Assembly: GCA_013397935.1 (NCBI GenBank) | Contig: VZRN01005839.1 | Location: 2,548,180-2,612,179 of the forward strand | DNA length: 64,000 nucleotides | Source: Dasyornis broadbenti | Lineage: Eukaryota > Chordata > Aves > Passeriformes > Dasyornithidae | Direction of reading: 5' to 3' | Shown: positions 61,101 through 64,000 of the stretch, piece by piece | Layout: each line of letters begins with the position of its first letter | Position numbering within the stretch: the first letter of the stretch is position 1 | Made by a program: the position numbers and the translations under genes | The notes under the pieces: generated by a model | What the model was told of the DNA's origin: nothing | What the model saw: only the letters and a program-made list of their open reading frames with translations | Database searches by the model: none

Positions 61101-63589
61101 GTTCTGATGCAGGTGAACCGGGTGCCCTGGAAGCGCATATCCGACAGCTGGACAAGGCCTTGGACACCAGTCGTTTCCAAATACAGCAGACAGAAAACAT
61201 CATCCGCAGCAAGACACCTACAGGACCAGAGCTGGATTCTACTTACAAAGGATATGTGCGTGTGTTTTGGAGCCCGAGTCACATATGCACTCTAAGCTTA
61301 GCTTAGCTTTGCCACTGAAGGAAATACAGCTGCTCCAACAGAGCAATTAGCTGTAACTGCTTCTCAGACTTGCTCGGATGGGTACCACCCTTAGCCACAT
61401 GCTGTTGTTGTTTATGTTATCAGTGTGTTTACAATAGTATAAGACTAGAGGAACATGACTAATAAATTTATTTTTCTATTACATTTTTGCAGGTGTCTAG
61501 AAGTACTTTCTCACACATGCTTTTATCCATCTAATGATGATACTCTTGTTTGAAATTCCTCTGCTTTTAAAAGCAGGTTTTATAGCTTCAGGCACAGTAT
61601 TCGTCTTGCTAATGAATTATAAACATGCCTCCTATAAGCAAGCTTGCATATATGGAATCCCTGATTAAAAAGCTTTCTCAGAGAAGTTTTCTGGAAGATA
61701 AATCTCTGTCTAAGTCACTCATATAATTTTATTGCACACAGAATTTAAAAATTAGCTGCTTGGATGCATAGTAATATTTCCACATTTAGGTTAATTTTCT
61801 TTATTACATCTTCTAATGTCTTTGCCCCAGTGTCTTAACATTTAGAAAAGGTGGCACCTAAAGACATCTAGAAATATTTGCAATTGTGGCACCGAGTTAT
61901 TTCTGTTTAGTCTTAACTTACACTTTGAGTTATCATCTCCATATAGTTTTTTTTGTAGTATCAGCACAGACTTAATAGCTTTTTTTTCTTCACACTTATA
62001 CTTACTTTTGGAAATTACTTGAAGTTGTATTGTAATTTGCACTGTCTGTACAATTAGTCCTGTACAGTGCATATTAAAAAGGAATATTTTTTTTGTTAAC
62101 ACAGATGAAGCTGCTAGGTGAATGCAGTGGAAGCATAGACTCAGTAAGAAGGCTTGGATATAAATTGAAGGAAGAAGAAGAAAAATTTTCAGGACTCATT
62201 AACATGAACAGTACTGAAACACAAACAGCTGGTAAGTAACGTAGTTAATTTGATGAAAAGCAATTACAGAAAGTAGCAAACATGCAAAGCTTTTCTGAAT
62301 AAACACTTGATATTATTTGCTGACGTATATATTTACACGACTGTCGGTTACCACGTTCTGTTTAGCATCTTTTAATAGGAATAGTAAGGAATAGTAAGTA
62401 TTCCTTATGTATGTGCTATAAAGAGTGTAGGCATACAGGTGCATTTTAAGAACCCCTGCCTATCATCAGGTATAACCCTAAGCCTTTCAGAAAGTCCTTG
62501 TGGGTGCAATGGGTTCTGTTGTAAGATTTCTGATGAAAGAGGTTGCTTATATTGCAATACAAAACACCTAAGTCAGCATTTCTTTCTTCTAATACTAGCT
62601 TTCACGTGTAAGATTATCTGCCTACAGTAAAGAAATTTATTTTCACCTGATAGAAGTATTCACCTAACTAATTTTAAACATCAGTTAGAACAACGGGTTT
62701 TGCATTGTGAAAACATGGATTTATTCCAGAGACTGTAAAGGCATCGTATCCATTCTTAGCTTGGCAAGATATGCTAACCATATAGTCTCTTTTATTTTGG
62801 TGTGGGTTTTCTATTTTTGAATTTTACTTTGATAAAACTTGTCTTTCTGCCATAGCATTTCAAGGTAACTAGCAAGAAGAAATAGCCCCTAATTTATTTC
62901 TATTTTGTGTGGGTGTTTATCTAATGCATCAGCAGTAACTTAGGCAAATGTAGTGAGATGTGAGCATTAAATTGTGATAGGCACAAATACCAATGAAAAT
63001 ATTAAATATGTGGTTTGCTAGATATATTTAGAATTCTTGTCTGGTTAGCACTTATGGTAATTTAAGATGTCCTTTTTTTGCTAGCATAACCTGTTTTAGA
63101 GATCTGCATGTATCAACTTATTTCTGTTCGTTGAAGTCTGATATTAGAAAGCAATAAAATTGCCTGCTGACTGGAGTCATCCTGATTCTTCATTCTTTCT
63201 CTCCAATATCACTTTCTTCAATCTAACTTAGTTTTTTATTTGTGGTTAAGAGTTTGTAGCTTAGGGTTTTTATGGAGCATCTTTTTGTCCTGAACAGTAT
63301 TCAGCTTGTGCAATTTTGTATGTGTGTAGTTAGTGGGCATTTTTGGCTTTTGTTGAATTCAATGTTTGTAATTCCAGGTGTAATTGAAAGATGGGAATTA
63401 ATCCAGGCTCAAGCCCTAAGCAAGGAGCTGAGGATGAAGCAGAACCTTCAGCAATGGCAGCAGTTCAACTCTGACCTTAATAGCATCTGGGCTTGGTTGG
63501 GAGAAACTGAAGAGGAACTGGAGAAGCTCCACCGCCTTGATCTCAGCACTGACATACAAACTATTGAGCTCAGAATTAAAAAGCTGAAA
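1061..63589 (+). CDS. SYNE1: SYNE1 (nesprin-1), partial multi-exon coding region, 37 exons
   Basis: This is a gene-level entry; the exons are listed separately. Nesprin-1 is a giant outer-nuclear-membrane protein. Its C-terminal KASH peptide binds SUN proteins across the perinuclear space, forming the LINC complex, and its spectrin repeats act as a long flexible rod. The 37 exons join without a frame break into 2,018 codons (DV23 microexon included). The conceptual protein matches the C-terminal part of human nesprin-1 as I recall it, for example LPLTDDEHDLSD, SERSGRDTPASVDSIPLEWD and IRSKTPTGPELDSTYKGY. SYNE2 is excluded because these linker motifs are specific to SYNE1. Both ends are open: the first exon here starts in phase 0 after an upstream intron, and the next exon and the KASH segment lie to the right. 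From memory of the human protein (about 8,800 aa), the window covers roughly residues 6,400-8,430. Confidence 0.97.
2904..3023 (+). CDS. SYNE1: SYNE1 window exon 2
   Basis: 120 bp, 40 codons, phase 0-0. The acceptor is atatacag and the donor CAG/gtatgg. It encodes VILQAEEGLKELDAGINELK and ends VQELSKIQ, a spectrin-repeat helix. A second in-frame AG lies 12 nt downstream (exon would start at 2916), so an isoform lacking VILQ is possible. The following intron (1,477 bp) has no recognised element. Confidence 0.88.
4501..4701 (+). CDS. SYNE1: SYNE1 window exon 3
   Basis: 201 bp, 67 codons, phase 0-0, between tgccccctag and AAG/gtaaga. It encodes DKYDELLMIIGSRRSDLNQN and, near its end, EEVRSLLEKHK. 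This is nearly identical to the corresponding human nesprin-1 segment as I recall it (DKYDELMMIIGSRRSGLNQN) and is the first strong anchor for the gene call. The following intron (1,238 bp) holds the solo LTR at 4750-5329. Confidence 0.95.
4750..5329 (-). mobile_element. Solo LTR of an avian endogenous retrovirus (ERVK-like), antisense to SYNE1
   Basis: Read on the minus strand it begins TGTCCTGGTTTCAGCTGGGA and ends in CACGACA, giving TG...CA termini. It also carries a GGATATTCCACAC segment and a TATATAA box (complement of 5061-5067), the layout of a widespread neoavian LTR I recognise. No internal retroviral genes lie next to it, so it is a solo LTR of about 580 bp. The flanking six bases (gcttgt and cctgtg) do not match exactly, so the target-site duplication has decayed or my ends are off by a base or two. 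Family naming is from memory. Confidence 0.8.
5940..6113 (+). CDS. SYNE1: SYNE1 window exon 4
   Basis: 174 bp, 58 codons, phase 0-0. The acceptor is a long pyrimidine tract ending tttttcag; the donor is GAG/gtgaga. It encodes EYFQGLESHMILTETLFRKM and later LAHKRGVELEYILE, conserved nesprin-1 spectrin-repeat sequence. The following intron is 439 bp with nothing recognised. Confidence 0.96.
6553..6684 (+). CDS. SYNE1: SYNE1 window exon 5
   Basis: 132 bp, 44 codons, phase 0-0, between gcttgtag and CAG/gttggt. It encodes TWMHLDEDYQELTRQLESVE and VGLVEETEDRLTDRITLFQ. The Trp near the start is the usual helix-A tryptophan of a spectrin repeat. The following intron (2,705 bp) contains an old antisense CR1 copy. 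Confidence 0.96.
6725..7960 (-). mobile_element. Old degenerate CR1 LINE fragment, antisense
   Basis: Reading + strand, CR1 landmarks appear in antisense order. First comes the 3'-end block (aatcatctagtccggcctccc near 6743). Next is a stretch resembling the reverse-transcriptase C-terminus (gtcatccataaatttactgaggg near 7497). Then come gtgggagatggtgtcaaagg near 7733 and a block around 7875-7900 ending in catgatcttttcagag. The middle is heavily diverged and the open frames are shadows. Boundaries are approximate. Confidence 0.65.
9390..9586 (+). CDS. SYNE1: SYNE1 window exon 6
   Basis: 197 bp, starting in phase 0 and ending two bases into an Arg codon (AG/gtaatg). It encodes HLRSNLTEYQPKLYQVLDDG and KELHRLETILKHWTR, very close to human nesprin-1. 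It covers the end of one spectrin repeat and the next helix A. The following intron is 941 bp with no element recognised. Confidence 0.97.
10528..10660 (+). CDS. SYNE1: SYNE1 window exon 7
   Basis: 133 bp; its first base completes the Arg codon from the previous exon, then 44 codons follow to a phase-0 end (TTG/gtaagt). It encodes YQSESNELTQWLQSAKERLE and VPQELETVRDHLNSFL, a helix A/B pair with a conserved Trp. The following intron is 374 bp with nothing seen. Confidence 0.97.
11035..11217 (+). CDS. SYNE1: SYNE1 window exon 8
   Basis: 183 bp, 61 codons, phase 0-0, between gcttacag and CAG/gtaaga. It encodes EFSKEVDAKSSQKSSVLSTG, NQLLRLKKVDTAALR and IPAVQEKLHQ, a strongly conserved spectrin-repeat stretch. 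The following intron is 813 bp, AT-rich, with nothing recognised. Confidence 0.97.
12031..12180 (+). CDS. SYNE1: SYNE1 window exon 9
   Basis: 150 bp, 50 codons, phase 0-0, between atctctacag and AAG/gtactg. It encodes LQMDKIPSRHAITEVMSWIS and ends QNYVQKYK. The motif VMSWISLMENVIQ is shared with human nesprin-1. The following intron (1,530 bp) is largely an antisense CR1 copy. Confidence 0.97.
12487..13560 (-). mobile_element. CR1 LINE fragment (ORF2 C-terminal part), antisense
   Basis: About 1.07 kb of readily recognised CR1 on the minus strand. Complementary landmarks in order are gggcagaatcacctccctc (12532), a block ending caccttgcacttggacttgttgaac near 12710-12735, gaacagagccctgagggata (12907), gtagttccccagatcttcc (13300), and a block reading gatgcatctcatcaggtccc near 13463-13482. 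The minus strand retains a short piece of reverse-transcriptase C-terminus (KSKCKVLHLG...), but the frame is broken. It ends about 150 nt before the next SYNE1 exon. Confidence 0.9.
13711..13887 (+). CDS. SYNE1: SYNE1 window exon 10
   Basis: 177 bp, 59 codons, phase 0-0, between gttcttttag and AAG/gtaaag. It encodes GFKIDLNCKQLTVDFVNQSV, SSQDVESKRSDKTDFAEQLG and a helix-C MNRRWQILQG. It is nearly identical to human. The following intron (600 bp) is half filled by a CR1 fragment that begins 59 nt after the donor. Confidence 0.98.
13946..14245 (-). mobile_element. CR1 3'-end fragment, antisense
   Basis: The + strand reads ctgcaggtcatctaggtcca, then gttttgaaaatctccaagga, then tccatcttcatgcc. 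These are the complement of the 3' part of an older CR1 subfamily, with internal deletion relative to what I recall. It is about 300 bp long with approximate ends. Confidence 0.75.
14488..14643 (+). CDS. SYNE1: SYNE1 window exon 11
   Basis: 156 bp, 52 codons, phase 0-0, between ctctttgcag and CAG/gtaatg. It encodes IQLLEGLQESWTEYENNVQC, LTTWFETQERKLKQQQ and ASVQNALKDCQ. Two Trp residues mark helix A. The following intron is 3,926 bp. Confidence 0.98.
14644..17565 (+). other. SYNE1: Intron segment without recognised elements
   Basis: The first 2.9 kb of a 3.9-kb intron. It is AT-rich with scattered short open frames that lack splice context and recognisable sequence. I see no exon, RNA gene or repeat that I can name here. 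Confidence 0.6.
17566..18255 (-). mobile_element. CR1 LINE fragment (ORF2 middle part), antisense
   Basis: The complement of CR1 ORF2. Landmarks on the + strand are ccccgaagaggccagagtctgctc (17574), a block containing catggtcactgcagcccagg around 17665-17685, catgaggaccagggcttgag (17876), ggtggcctgtagcagacc (17948) and gtcctgactcaaaag (18002). It covers a more 5' part of CR1 than the 12487-13560 copy, but SYNE1 exons lie between them, so they are separate insertions or separated relics. Confidence 0.9.
18570..18725 (+). CDS. SYNE1: SYNE1 window exon 12
   Basis: 156 bp, 52 codons, phase 0-0, with a very strong acceptor (a 16-base pyrimidine tract ending ccag) and a donor ATG/gtaaaa. It encodes ELEESIRTKEKEVENVEQSG and ends NHSWANLDHM. 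The helix-C Trp is present. The following intron is 743 bp with nothing recognised. Confidence 0.97.
19469..19639 (+). CDS. SYNE1: SYNE1 window exon 13
   Basis: 171 bp, 57 codons, phase 0-0, between cctcccag and CAG/gtgaga. It encodes VSQLKILLQSVLDQWTIYKV and ARYSLSRFYLLTGSLEAVKV. The following intron (1,722 bp) holds an antisense CR1 fragment. Confidence 0.97.
20436..20895 (-). mobile_element. CR1 3'-part fragment, antisense
   Basis: The + strand reads ggttggaagggaccacaggg, then gtcatctggtccaacctccc and ttctacagcctctctgggca. Next come caataaagaatttcttcctc and gaggctcaacaggttcagctc, then cctcagcctttcctcctaag. This is the complement of a CR1 3' end and adjoining ORF2 tail, about 450 bp. Confidence 0.9.
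21362..21495 (+). CDS. SYNE1: SYNE1 window exon 14
   Basis: 134 bp, starting in phase 0 and ending two bases into an Arg codon (ATGAG/gtagaa). It encodes SLQDELEKQETSLQKFGSVT and ECHPPVTETLTNTLKEVNM. The ECHPPVTETLTNTLKEVN string is invariant with human as I recall it. The following intron is 1,392 bp with an A-run near 22021-22035 and nothing else named. Confidence 0.97.
22888..23092 (+). CDS. SYNE1: SYNE1 window exon 15
   Basis: 205 bp; one base completes the Arg codon, then 68 codons follow to a phase-0 end (AAT/gtatgt). It encodes WNNLLQEIAERLRASRALLQ, LWQRYKDCYQQC and DIADDEVTTWIQNCN, running from helix C of one repeat into helix A of the next. The following intron is 1,209 bp with nothing recognised. 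Confidence 0.97.
24302..24484 (+). CDS. SYNE1: SYNE1 window exon 16
   Basis: 183 bp, 61 codons, phase 0-0, between ttgccacag and CAG/gtatgc. It encodes DVLTDLKTAQESLVVLQELG, SQVEASAAAAIQSEHLSLNQ and LRKQQAALQ. The following intron is 1,001 bp; its last part stays open in the frame of the next exon (see findings). Confidence 0.97.
25486..25632 (+). CDS. SYNE1: SYNE1 window exon 17
   Basis: 147 bp, 49 codons, phase 0-0, between gtattcaag and AAG/gtgact. It encodes AGVLDYQTFAKNLEVLETWI and DPSHSSDVSAIQSRMEQLK. I chose this start because the human protein, as I recall it, goes straight from ...SLQ to AGVLDY. The frame is open upstream to 25339, so an earlier acceptor is possible. The following intron is 1,030 bp with nothing recognised. 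Confidence 0.93.
26663..26817 (+). CDS. SYNE1: SYNE1 window exon 18
   Basis: 155 bp, starting in phase 0 and ending two bases into a Ser codon (TTCAG/gtgggg). It encodes SQMLKFSSMAPDLDRLNELG and YRLPLNDKEIKRMQNLNRHW, essentially identical to human. The following intron is only 283 bp. Confidence 0.98.
27101..27248 (+). CDS. SYNE1: SYNE1 window exon 19, followed by a GC donor
   Basis: 148 bp; the first base completes Ser, then 49 codons follow: KLQSFLLQQQTFLEKCGTWM to LLEQQREHE. The acceptor is tatttctttcag. The donor is non-canonical, GAG/gcaagt. The nearest GT (27253) would add 4 nt and break the frame, whereas the GC site joins HE to LFQAEMF exactly as in human. The GC at 27249 with GCAAGT is the classic GC-AG intron consensus. 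Confidence 0.97.
29471..29510. other. Assembly gap (40 N)
   Basis: Forty Ns, preceded by gggtttttgggg-type sequence and followed by a GT-rich tract with a 15-base G-run. The true length is unknown. It does not interrupt any identified exon. Confidence 0.98.
29528..29542 (+). repeat. Poly(G) run beside the assembly gap
   Basis: Fifteen consecutive G within a GT-rich stretch (29511-29570) that also holds further G runs. It has clear G-quadruplex potential and is the probable cause of the sequencing gap; run length may be unreliable. Confidence 0.85.
29798..29883 (+). other. SYNE1: Candidate alternative (poison) exon in SYNE1
   Basis: An 86-bp segment with a strong acceptor (tttccctctgtttcag) and a good donor (ATGG/gtaaat). 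Read in the frame delivered by the preceding exon it encodes AVIDKCQGIQRTVSKIFAKK and then SDSAISFYG with no stop. Its length is 86 (not a multiple of 3), so inclusion shifts the next exon, which then terminates within it. It is absent from the human main isoform as I recall it. Whether it is used cannot be told from sequence. Confidence 0.35.
31014..31108 (+). CDS. SYNE1: SYNE1 window exon 20
   Basis: 95 bp, starting in phase 0 and ending two bases into Arg (GACAG/gtagac). It encodes LFQAEMFSRQQILHSIISDG and HLLEQGQVDD. The acceptor is tgtacaacag. The following intron is 997 bp with nothing recognised. Confidence 0.97.
32106..32340 (+). CDS. SYNE1: SYNE1 window exon 21
   Basis: 235 bp; one base completes Arg, then 78 codons follow to a phase-0 end. 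It encodes DEFNLNLTLLSNQWQGVIRR, RYREMADKLRKWLLEMSCQP and VPIPLQQARALQDEVQ. The acceptor is tttacaatag. The donor CAG/gtatgt lies at the head of a threefold 9-bp tandem repeat that offers two further in-frame GT sites. The following intron is 708 bp. Confidence 0.97.
32341..32367 (+). repeat. SYNE1: Threefold 9-bp tandem repeat at a 5' splice site
   Basis: Three exact copies of gtatgtcca begin at the first intronic base. Each copy carries a GTATGT donor-like hexamer spaced by exactly 9 nt, so use of the second or third would insert VCP or VCPVCP without changing frame. Confidence 0.9.
33049..33243 (+). CDS. SYNE1: SYNE1 window exon 22
   Basis: 195 bp, 65 codons, phase 0-0, between atattttcag and AAA/gtaagt. 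It encodes LKEKVLLRQQGSYILTVEAG, KQLLLFADSGAEAVLQ and QEQQKKQLALLLK. The following intron (1,806 bp) holds a sense-strand ERVL-like LTR. Confidence 0.98.
33556..34262 (+). mobile_element. ERVL-like avian LTR element, sense to SYNE1
   Basis: The + strand reads ggggaagctacagagatgac, then gaagcttcccgtgtgtctga and gagccagtgccagctggct. Further on are gtcagtgaaggagggggaag, the repeated ggagcag...cacctgcagc...catggaaaacccacac units, and finally gctggagcaggggaagaggg. This order matches a common neoavian ERVL LTR as I remember it, including degenerate internal repeats of about 30-40 bp. No coding region is present. The ends and the family name are approximate. Confidence 0.75.
35050..35175 (+). CDS. 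SYNE1: SYNE1 window exon 23
   Basis: 126 bp, 42 codons, phase 0-0, between tgctttcag and AAG/gtaaag. It encodes DWDKCEKGIGDSLEKLRSFK and PDHHDELHAEQIRCK. The following intron is 756 bp with nothing recognised. Confidence 0.98.
35932..36087 (+). CDS. SYNE1: SYNE1 window exon 24, followed by a GC donor
   Basis: 156 bp, 52 codons, phase 0-0. It encodes ELENAVEGWTDDLAHLSLLK, YISADDISILSERIELL and RQWEELCHQ. The acceptor is ttcttttaag. The donor is CAG/gcaagt, a second GC-AG intron. The next GT (36092) would add 4 nt and lose the frame, while the GC site joins CHQ to VSLRRQQ as in human. The following intron (2,047 bp) has a 42-bp-period duplication at 36693-36761 but no named element. Confidence 0.97.
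36693..36761. repeat. Imperfect local duplication, period about 42 bp
   Basis: The string tatcctgatgtcatttcagtagagatt at 36693 recurs with small changes at 36735. It is intronic with no evident function. Confidence 0.7.
38135..38293 (+). CDS. SYNE1: SYNE1 window exon 25
   Basis: 159 bp, 53 codons, phase 0-0, between atggtttaag and AAG/gtatag. It encodes VSLRRQQVSERLNEWAVFSE, KNKELCEWLTQMESKVSQNG and LIEEMIEKLKK, with two helix-A Trp residues. It is almost identical to human. The following intron is 471 bp. Confidence 0.98.
38765..38931 (+). CDS. SYNE1: SYNE1 window exon 26
   Basis: 167 bp, starting in phase 0 and ending two bases into Arg (CCCG/gtaaga). It encodes DYQEEIAVAQKNKIQLQQMG, ERLAKASHESKASEIEYKLG and RWQHLLDLIAA. 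It is followed by the largest intron in the window (6,897 bp), which hosts the nesprin-1alpha first exon. The phase-2 end here is the same phase that the alpha exon must supply. Confidence 0.98.
38932..41230 (+). other. SYNE1: Intron region upstream of the nesprin-1alpha exon
   Basis: AT-rich intron. A short stretch near 39150-39200 (ggatcttaaaggtcttttccaacc) resembles the extreme 3' end of a CR1 copy in sense, but is too short for a firm call. Nothing else is recognised. Confidence 0.5.
41231..41547 (+). promoter_or_regulatory. SYNE1: Putative nesprin-1alpha promoter and 5' UTR region
   Basis: The alpha isoform is known in mammals to be transcribed from an internal, muscle-active promoter. 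The sequence just before the alpha ATG has no TATA box that I can see. It contains an M-CAT motif (CATTCCT, 41316-41322), bound by TEAD factors in muscle genes, and E-box hexamers at 41247-41252 (CAACTG) and 41337-41342 (CACATG). Such motifs are short and common, so promoter function is inferred mainly from position. Confidence 0.4.
41548..41639 (+). CDS. SYNE1: Nesprin-1alpha alternative first coding exon
   Basis: The ATG at 41548 opens MVVAEDLHAVRMAEDSSVDS, followed by DLPDCNCDIT and two bases of Arg: 92 nt in total. As I recall, human nesprin-1alpha starts MVVAEDLSALRMAEDG and ends its unique part DCNCDVTR before VKKLKETLVAVQQ. Here the partial Arg codon joins exactly to the exon at 45829, giving TR-VKKLKE. 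The first ATG has a weak context (T at -3). Met12 (41581) has A at -3 and G at +4, so initiation there is possible. No GT donor sits at the required phase; the exon must end at AG/gcaggc, a GC donor. The isoform is the short, muscle-enriched, KASH-containing form. Confidence 0.88.
41656..45189 (+). other. SYNE1: Intron between the nesprin-1alpha exon and its acceptor exon
   Basis: AT-rich intron with a 25-base poly(A) run at 43455-43479. I see no further exon; the open frames here lack splice context and familiar sequence. Confidence 0.6.
43455..43479 (+). repeat. Poly(A) run of 25
   Basis: Twenty-five consecutive A. Upstream sequence (43250-43450) does not match a processed gene that I recognise, so a retroposed tail is not demonstrated. 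Confidence 0.85.
45190..45370 (+). mobile_element. CR1 3'-end fragment, sense
   Basis: The + strand reads ccctggaacaggttgcccag, gccccatccctaggaatgtt, caaggtcaggctggacgggg and gatccgttccaacccaaacc. This is the direct-strand 3' end of a CR1 LINE, about 180 bp, and the only clear sense CR1 in the window. Confidence 0.88.
45829..45991 (+). CDS. SYNE1: SYNE1 window exon 27 (shared by long and alpha isoforms)
   Basis: 163 bp; one base completes Arg, then 54 codons follow to a phase-0 end (CAG/gtaaaa). It encodes VKKLKETLVAVQQLDKNMST, LRSWLAHIESELSKPIVYET and EEIQRKLNEQQ. The acceptor is ttctttacag. It is the first common exon after the alpha-specific exon and begins the repeat array kept in nesprin-1alpha. 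The following intron (3,658 bp) shows no element I can name. Confidence 0.98.
45992..49649 (+). other. SYNE1: Intron without recognised elements
   Basis: 3.7 kb, AT-rich. An acceptor- and donor-like pair at 46142-46199 was examined and rejected (an in-frame stop follows). No LINE, LTR or RNA gene is recognised. Confidence 0.6.
49650..49837 (+). CDS. SYNE1: SYNE1 window exon 28
   Basis: 188 bp, starting in phase 0 and ending two bases into a Lys codon (CTTAA/gtaagt). It encodes ELQRDIEKHSTGVASVLNLC, EVLLHDCDACATEAECDSIQ and RNICAMSMERRL. It is nearly invariant with human. The phase-2 end is compatible with both the canonical next exon (51997) and the candidate alternative last exon (50327). 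Confidence 0.98.
50327..50492 (+). CDS. SYNE1: Candidate alternative last exon of SYNE1 (coding part)
   Basis: A strong acceptor (tgcttttgtttatcag) is followed by a base that completes the Lys codon left by the previous exon. Then 54 codons run to TGA at 50490-50492: ISSPANLSCAEQVRAVARRI, LGCSLGDCTSVDHLLHAHHI and a QKIDCFLFPHRIAL end. The segment is clearly richer in G+C and CpG than the intron around it, as coding exons here are. The product would stop after exon 28 and lack the linker and KASH. In mammals a brain Syne1 variant (CPG2) is known to have its own 3' end; whether this exon is its counterpart I cannot establish. Confidence 0.55.
50493..51500 (+). other. SYNE1: Putative 3' UTR and polyadenylation region of the alternative last exon
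   Basis: About 1 kb of AT-rich sequence free of recognised repeats follows the TGA. ATTAAA at 51139-51144 and a canonical AATAAA at 51473-51478, the latter with a downstream tgtatattg stretch, are candidate polyadenylation signals. If the alternative exon is unused, this is ordinary intron. Confidence 0.4.
51997..52147 (+). CDS. SYNE1: SYNE1 window exon 29
   Basis: 151 bp; one base completes Lys, then 50 codons follow to a phase-0 end (GAG/gtgatt). It encodes IEETWRLWQKFLDDYSRFED, WLKVSERTAAFPSSSGVLYT and KEELKKFE. The acceptor is ctgttgcag. The following intron is 3,290 bp. Confidence 0.98.
53455..53495. repeat. Two-copy tandem repeat in a T-rich tract
   Basis: tagtttggttctttccct is repeated at 19-bp spacing, followed by a long T/C tract. 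Intronic. Confidence 0.7.
54606..54637. repeat. GTT/ATT microsatellite
   Basis: About five gtt units run directly into about five att units. Intronic. Confidence 0.85.
55438..55620 (+). CDS. SYNE1: SYNE1 window exon 30
   Basis: 183 bp, 61 codons, phase 0-0, between ctgctttag and AAA/gtattt. It encodes AFQRQVHESLTQLELINKQY, RRLARENRTDSDGSLKQMVH and WDNLQKRVTSILRRLK. It is one of the most conserved parts of the alpha region. The following intron is 404 bp with nothing seen. Confidence 0.98.
56025..56162 (+). CDS. SYNE1: SYNE1 window exon 31
   Basis: 138 bp, 46 codons, phase 0-0, between caccctccag and AAG/gtaaag. It encodes HFIGQREEFETARDSILVWL and TEMDLQLTNIEHFSECDVQA, identical to human over most of its length as I recall it. 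The following intron is 724 bp with nothing recognised. Confidence 0.98.
56887..57078 (+). CDS. SYNE1: SYNE1 window exon 32
   Basis: 192 bp, 64 codons, phase 0-0, between ttttgcatag and CCT/gtgtgt. It encodes AFQQEISLNNSKIEQIIVQG, EPLDAAVIEEELDELRRYCQ and RVERYHKKLIRLP, the last helix before the unstructured linker. The donor lacks the usual AG before the cut, but the join RLP-LTDDEH matches human RLP-LPDDEH. The following intron is 869 bp. Confidence 0.97.
57948..58278 (+). CDS. SYNE1: SYNE1 window exon 33 (Ser/Asp-rich linker)
   Basis: 331 bp, 110 codons plus one base of Gly or Asp, between tgcttctag and GCAG/gtatgg. It is the longest exon here. It encodes LTDDEHDLSDREVDLDESAD, SADSVLSPHPSSNLSLPLSQ, SERSGRDTPASVDSIPLEWD and DYDLSRDLETAVSR. 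Low in predicted helix and rich in Ser, Asp and Pro, it corresponds to the flexible adaptive domain between repeats near the nesprin-1 C-terminus. CpG-rich codons set it off from the surrounding introns. Its phase-1 end lets it join either the DV23 microexon or exon 35 directly. The following intron is 844 bp. Confidence 0.98.
59123..59191 (+). CDS. SYNE1: SYNE1 window exon 34: DV23 cassette microexon
   Basis: Exactly 69 bp, phase 1-1, so it can be skipped without changing frame. The acceptor is a long T-tract ending ttttttcag; the donor is CTG/gtaggc. It adds DVEIPETLEAYVTLTENALK plus NIS. It corresponds to the 23-residue DV23 insert of human nesprin-1 (starting DVEIPEN as I recall it), an alternatively spliced cassette enriched in striated muscle transcripts. 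The following intron (1,921 bp) shows no named element. Confidence 0.93.
61113..61255 (+). CDS. SYNE1: SYNE1 window exon 35
   Basis: 143 bp; two bases complete the Gly codon, then 47 codons follow to a phase-0 end (TAT/gtgcgt). It encodes EPGALEAHIRQLDKALDTSR, FQIQQTENIIRSKTPTGPEL and DSTYKGY. It resumes helical sequence after the linker. The acceptor is ctgatgcag. The following intron is 849 bp with nothing recognised. Confidence 0.98.
62105..62231 (+). CDS. SYNE1: SYNE1 window exon 36
   Basis: 127 bp, 42 codons plus one base, between gttaacacag and CTG/gtaagt. It encodes MKLLGECSGSIDSVRRLGYK and ends LINMNSTETQTA. The internal ATG is not a start; the codon continues from YKGY. The following intron is 1,146 bp with a small aatagtaagg duplication near 62378-62400. 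Confidence 0.97.
63378..63589 (+). CDS. SYNE1: SYNE1 window exon 37 (last exon in window)
   Basis: 212 bp; two bases complete Gly, then 70 codons follow to a phase-0 end (AAA/gtgagt). It encodes VIERWELIQAQALSKELRMK, FNSDLNSIWAWLGETEEELE and IELRIKKLK, helix A/B of a C-terminal spectrin repeat with three Trp residues. The remaining 411 bp to the window edge is the start of the next intron, with no exon visible. The last repeats and KASH are outside the window. Confidence 0.98.
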
Positions 63590-64000
63590 GTGAGTTTTCT
63601 TTCTCTTTTCTATGATTTACCTTGTAAAACCGAGTTCAACAGGTATGTTGAAGAGGTTGCCAATAATTCCAGCTGGTTTTCTCCACATAGCAGGCTGCTG
63701 ATAAATAAAGTAACTGGGAAGGAGATTTTCTGAATCACCTTGTGACAGGAAAATGTACCACTGGCAAGCCAAATGAAGTTTTGGAAGAGTAATTGTGTGG
63801 CAATTCTGTAATTGCAGAATGTAAGTCCAGAATTCCTGATGTCACCCAAACTGCTGAAATTTTTAAAAAGTGCCAAGTTGGATCAATTCGCTCCTACTCA
63901 GTTTAGTAACAAAATAGCTACTTCTAAAGAAATCCCTCATTGGGACATACTACTGTGTGTGGAGGAGGGAGAAAATGTCCAAAGGTGTTGTAACCTACCC

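Overview
The window is vertebrate nuclear DNA, almost certainly from a bird. Several degenerate CR1 LINE copies and two LTR types common in neoavian genomes lie in the introns, exons are short (69-331 bp), and introns are AT-rich. I cannot name the species from sequence alone; the LTRs fit Neoaves, possibly a passerine.

The whole window is one gene read on the + strand: the 3' part of SYNE1 (nesprin-1), the giant spectrin-repeat protein of the outer nuclear membrane. I resolved 37 consecutive coding exons between 1061 and 63589. They total 6,054 nt, or 2,018 codons, in one unbroken frame, and every junction is phase-compatible. They cover a long run of C-terminal spectrin repeats (1061-57078), the Ser/Asp-rich unstructured linker (57948-58278), the 23-residue DV23 microexon (59123-59191), and part of the final repeats (61113-63589). 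The remaining repeats and the KASH membrane anchor lie beyond the right edge; the actin-binding calponin-homology domains lie far beyond the left edge.

Alternative transcript structure: the 6.9-kb intron 38932-45828 carries the unique first exon of the short muscle isoform nesprin-1alpha (ATG at 41548), which joins in phase to the exon at 45829. The intron 49838-51996 carries a well-formed candidate alternative last exon (50327 to about 51500). It has its own 54-codon tail, a stop and an AATAAA, and would give a KASH-less protein. A possible poison exon sits at 29798-29883. Two canonical introns use GC rather than GT donors (27249 and 36088), and the nesprin-1alpha exon appears to use a third (41640).

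Repeats: five antisense CR1 fragments (about 6725-7960, 12487-13560, 13946-14245, 17566-18255, 20436-20895), a sense CR1 3' end (45190-45370), a solo ERVK-like LTR in antisense (4750-5329), an ERVL-like LTR in sense (about 33556-34262), a few simple repeats, and one 40-N assembly gap next to a G-run. I found no separate protein-coding gene, tRNA, rRNA or CRISPR array.
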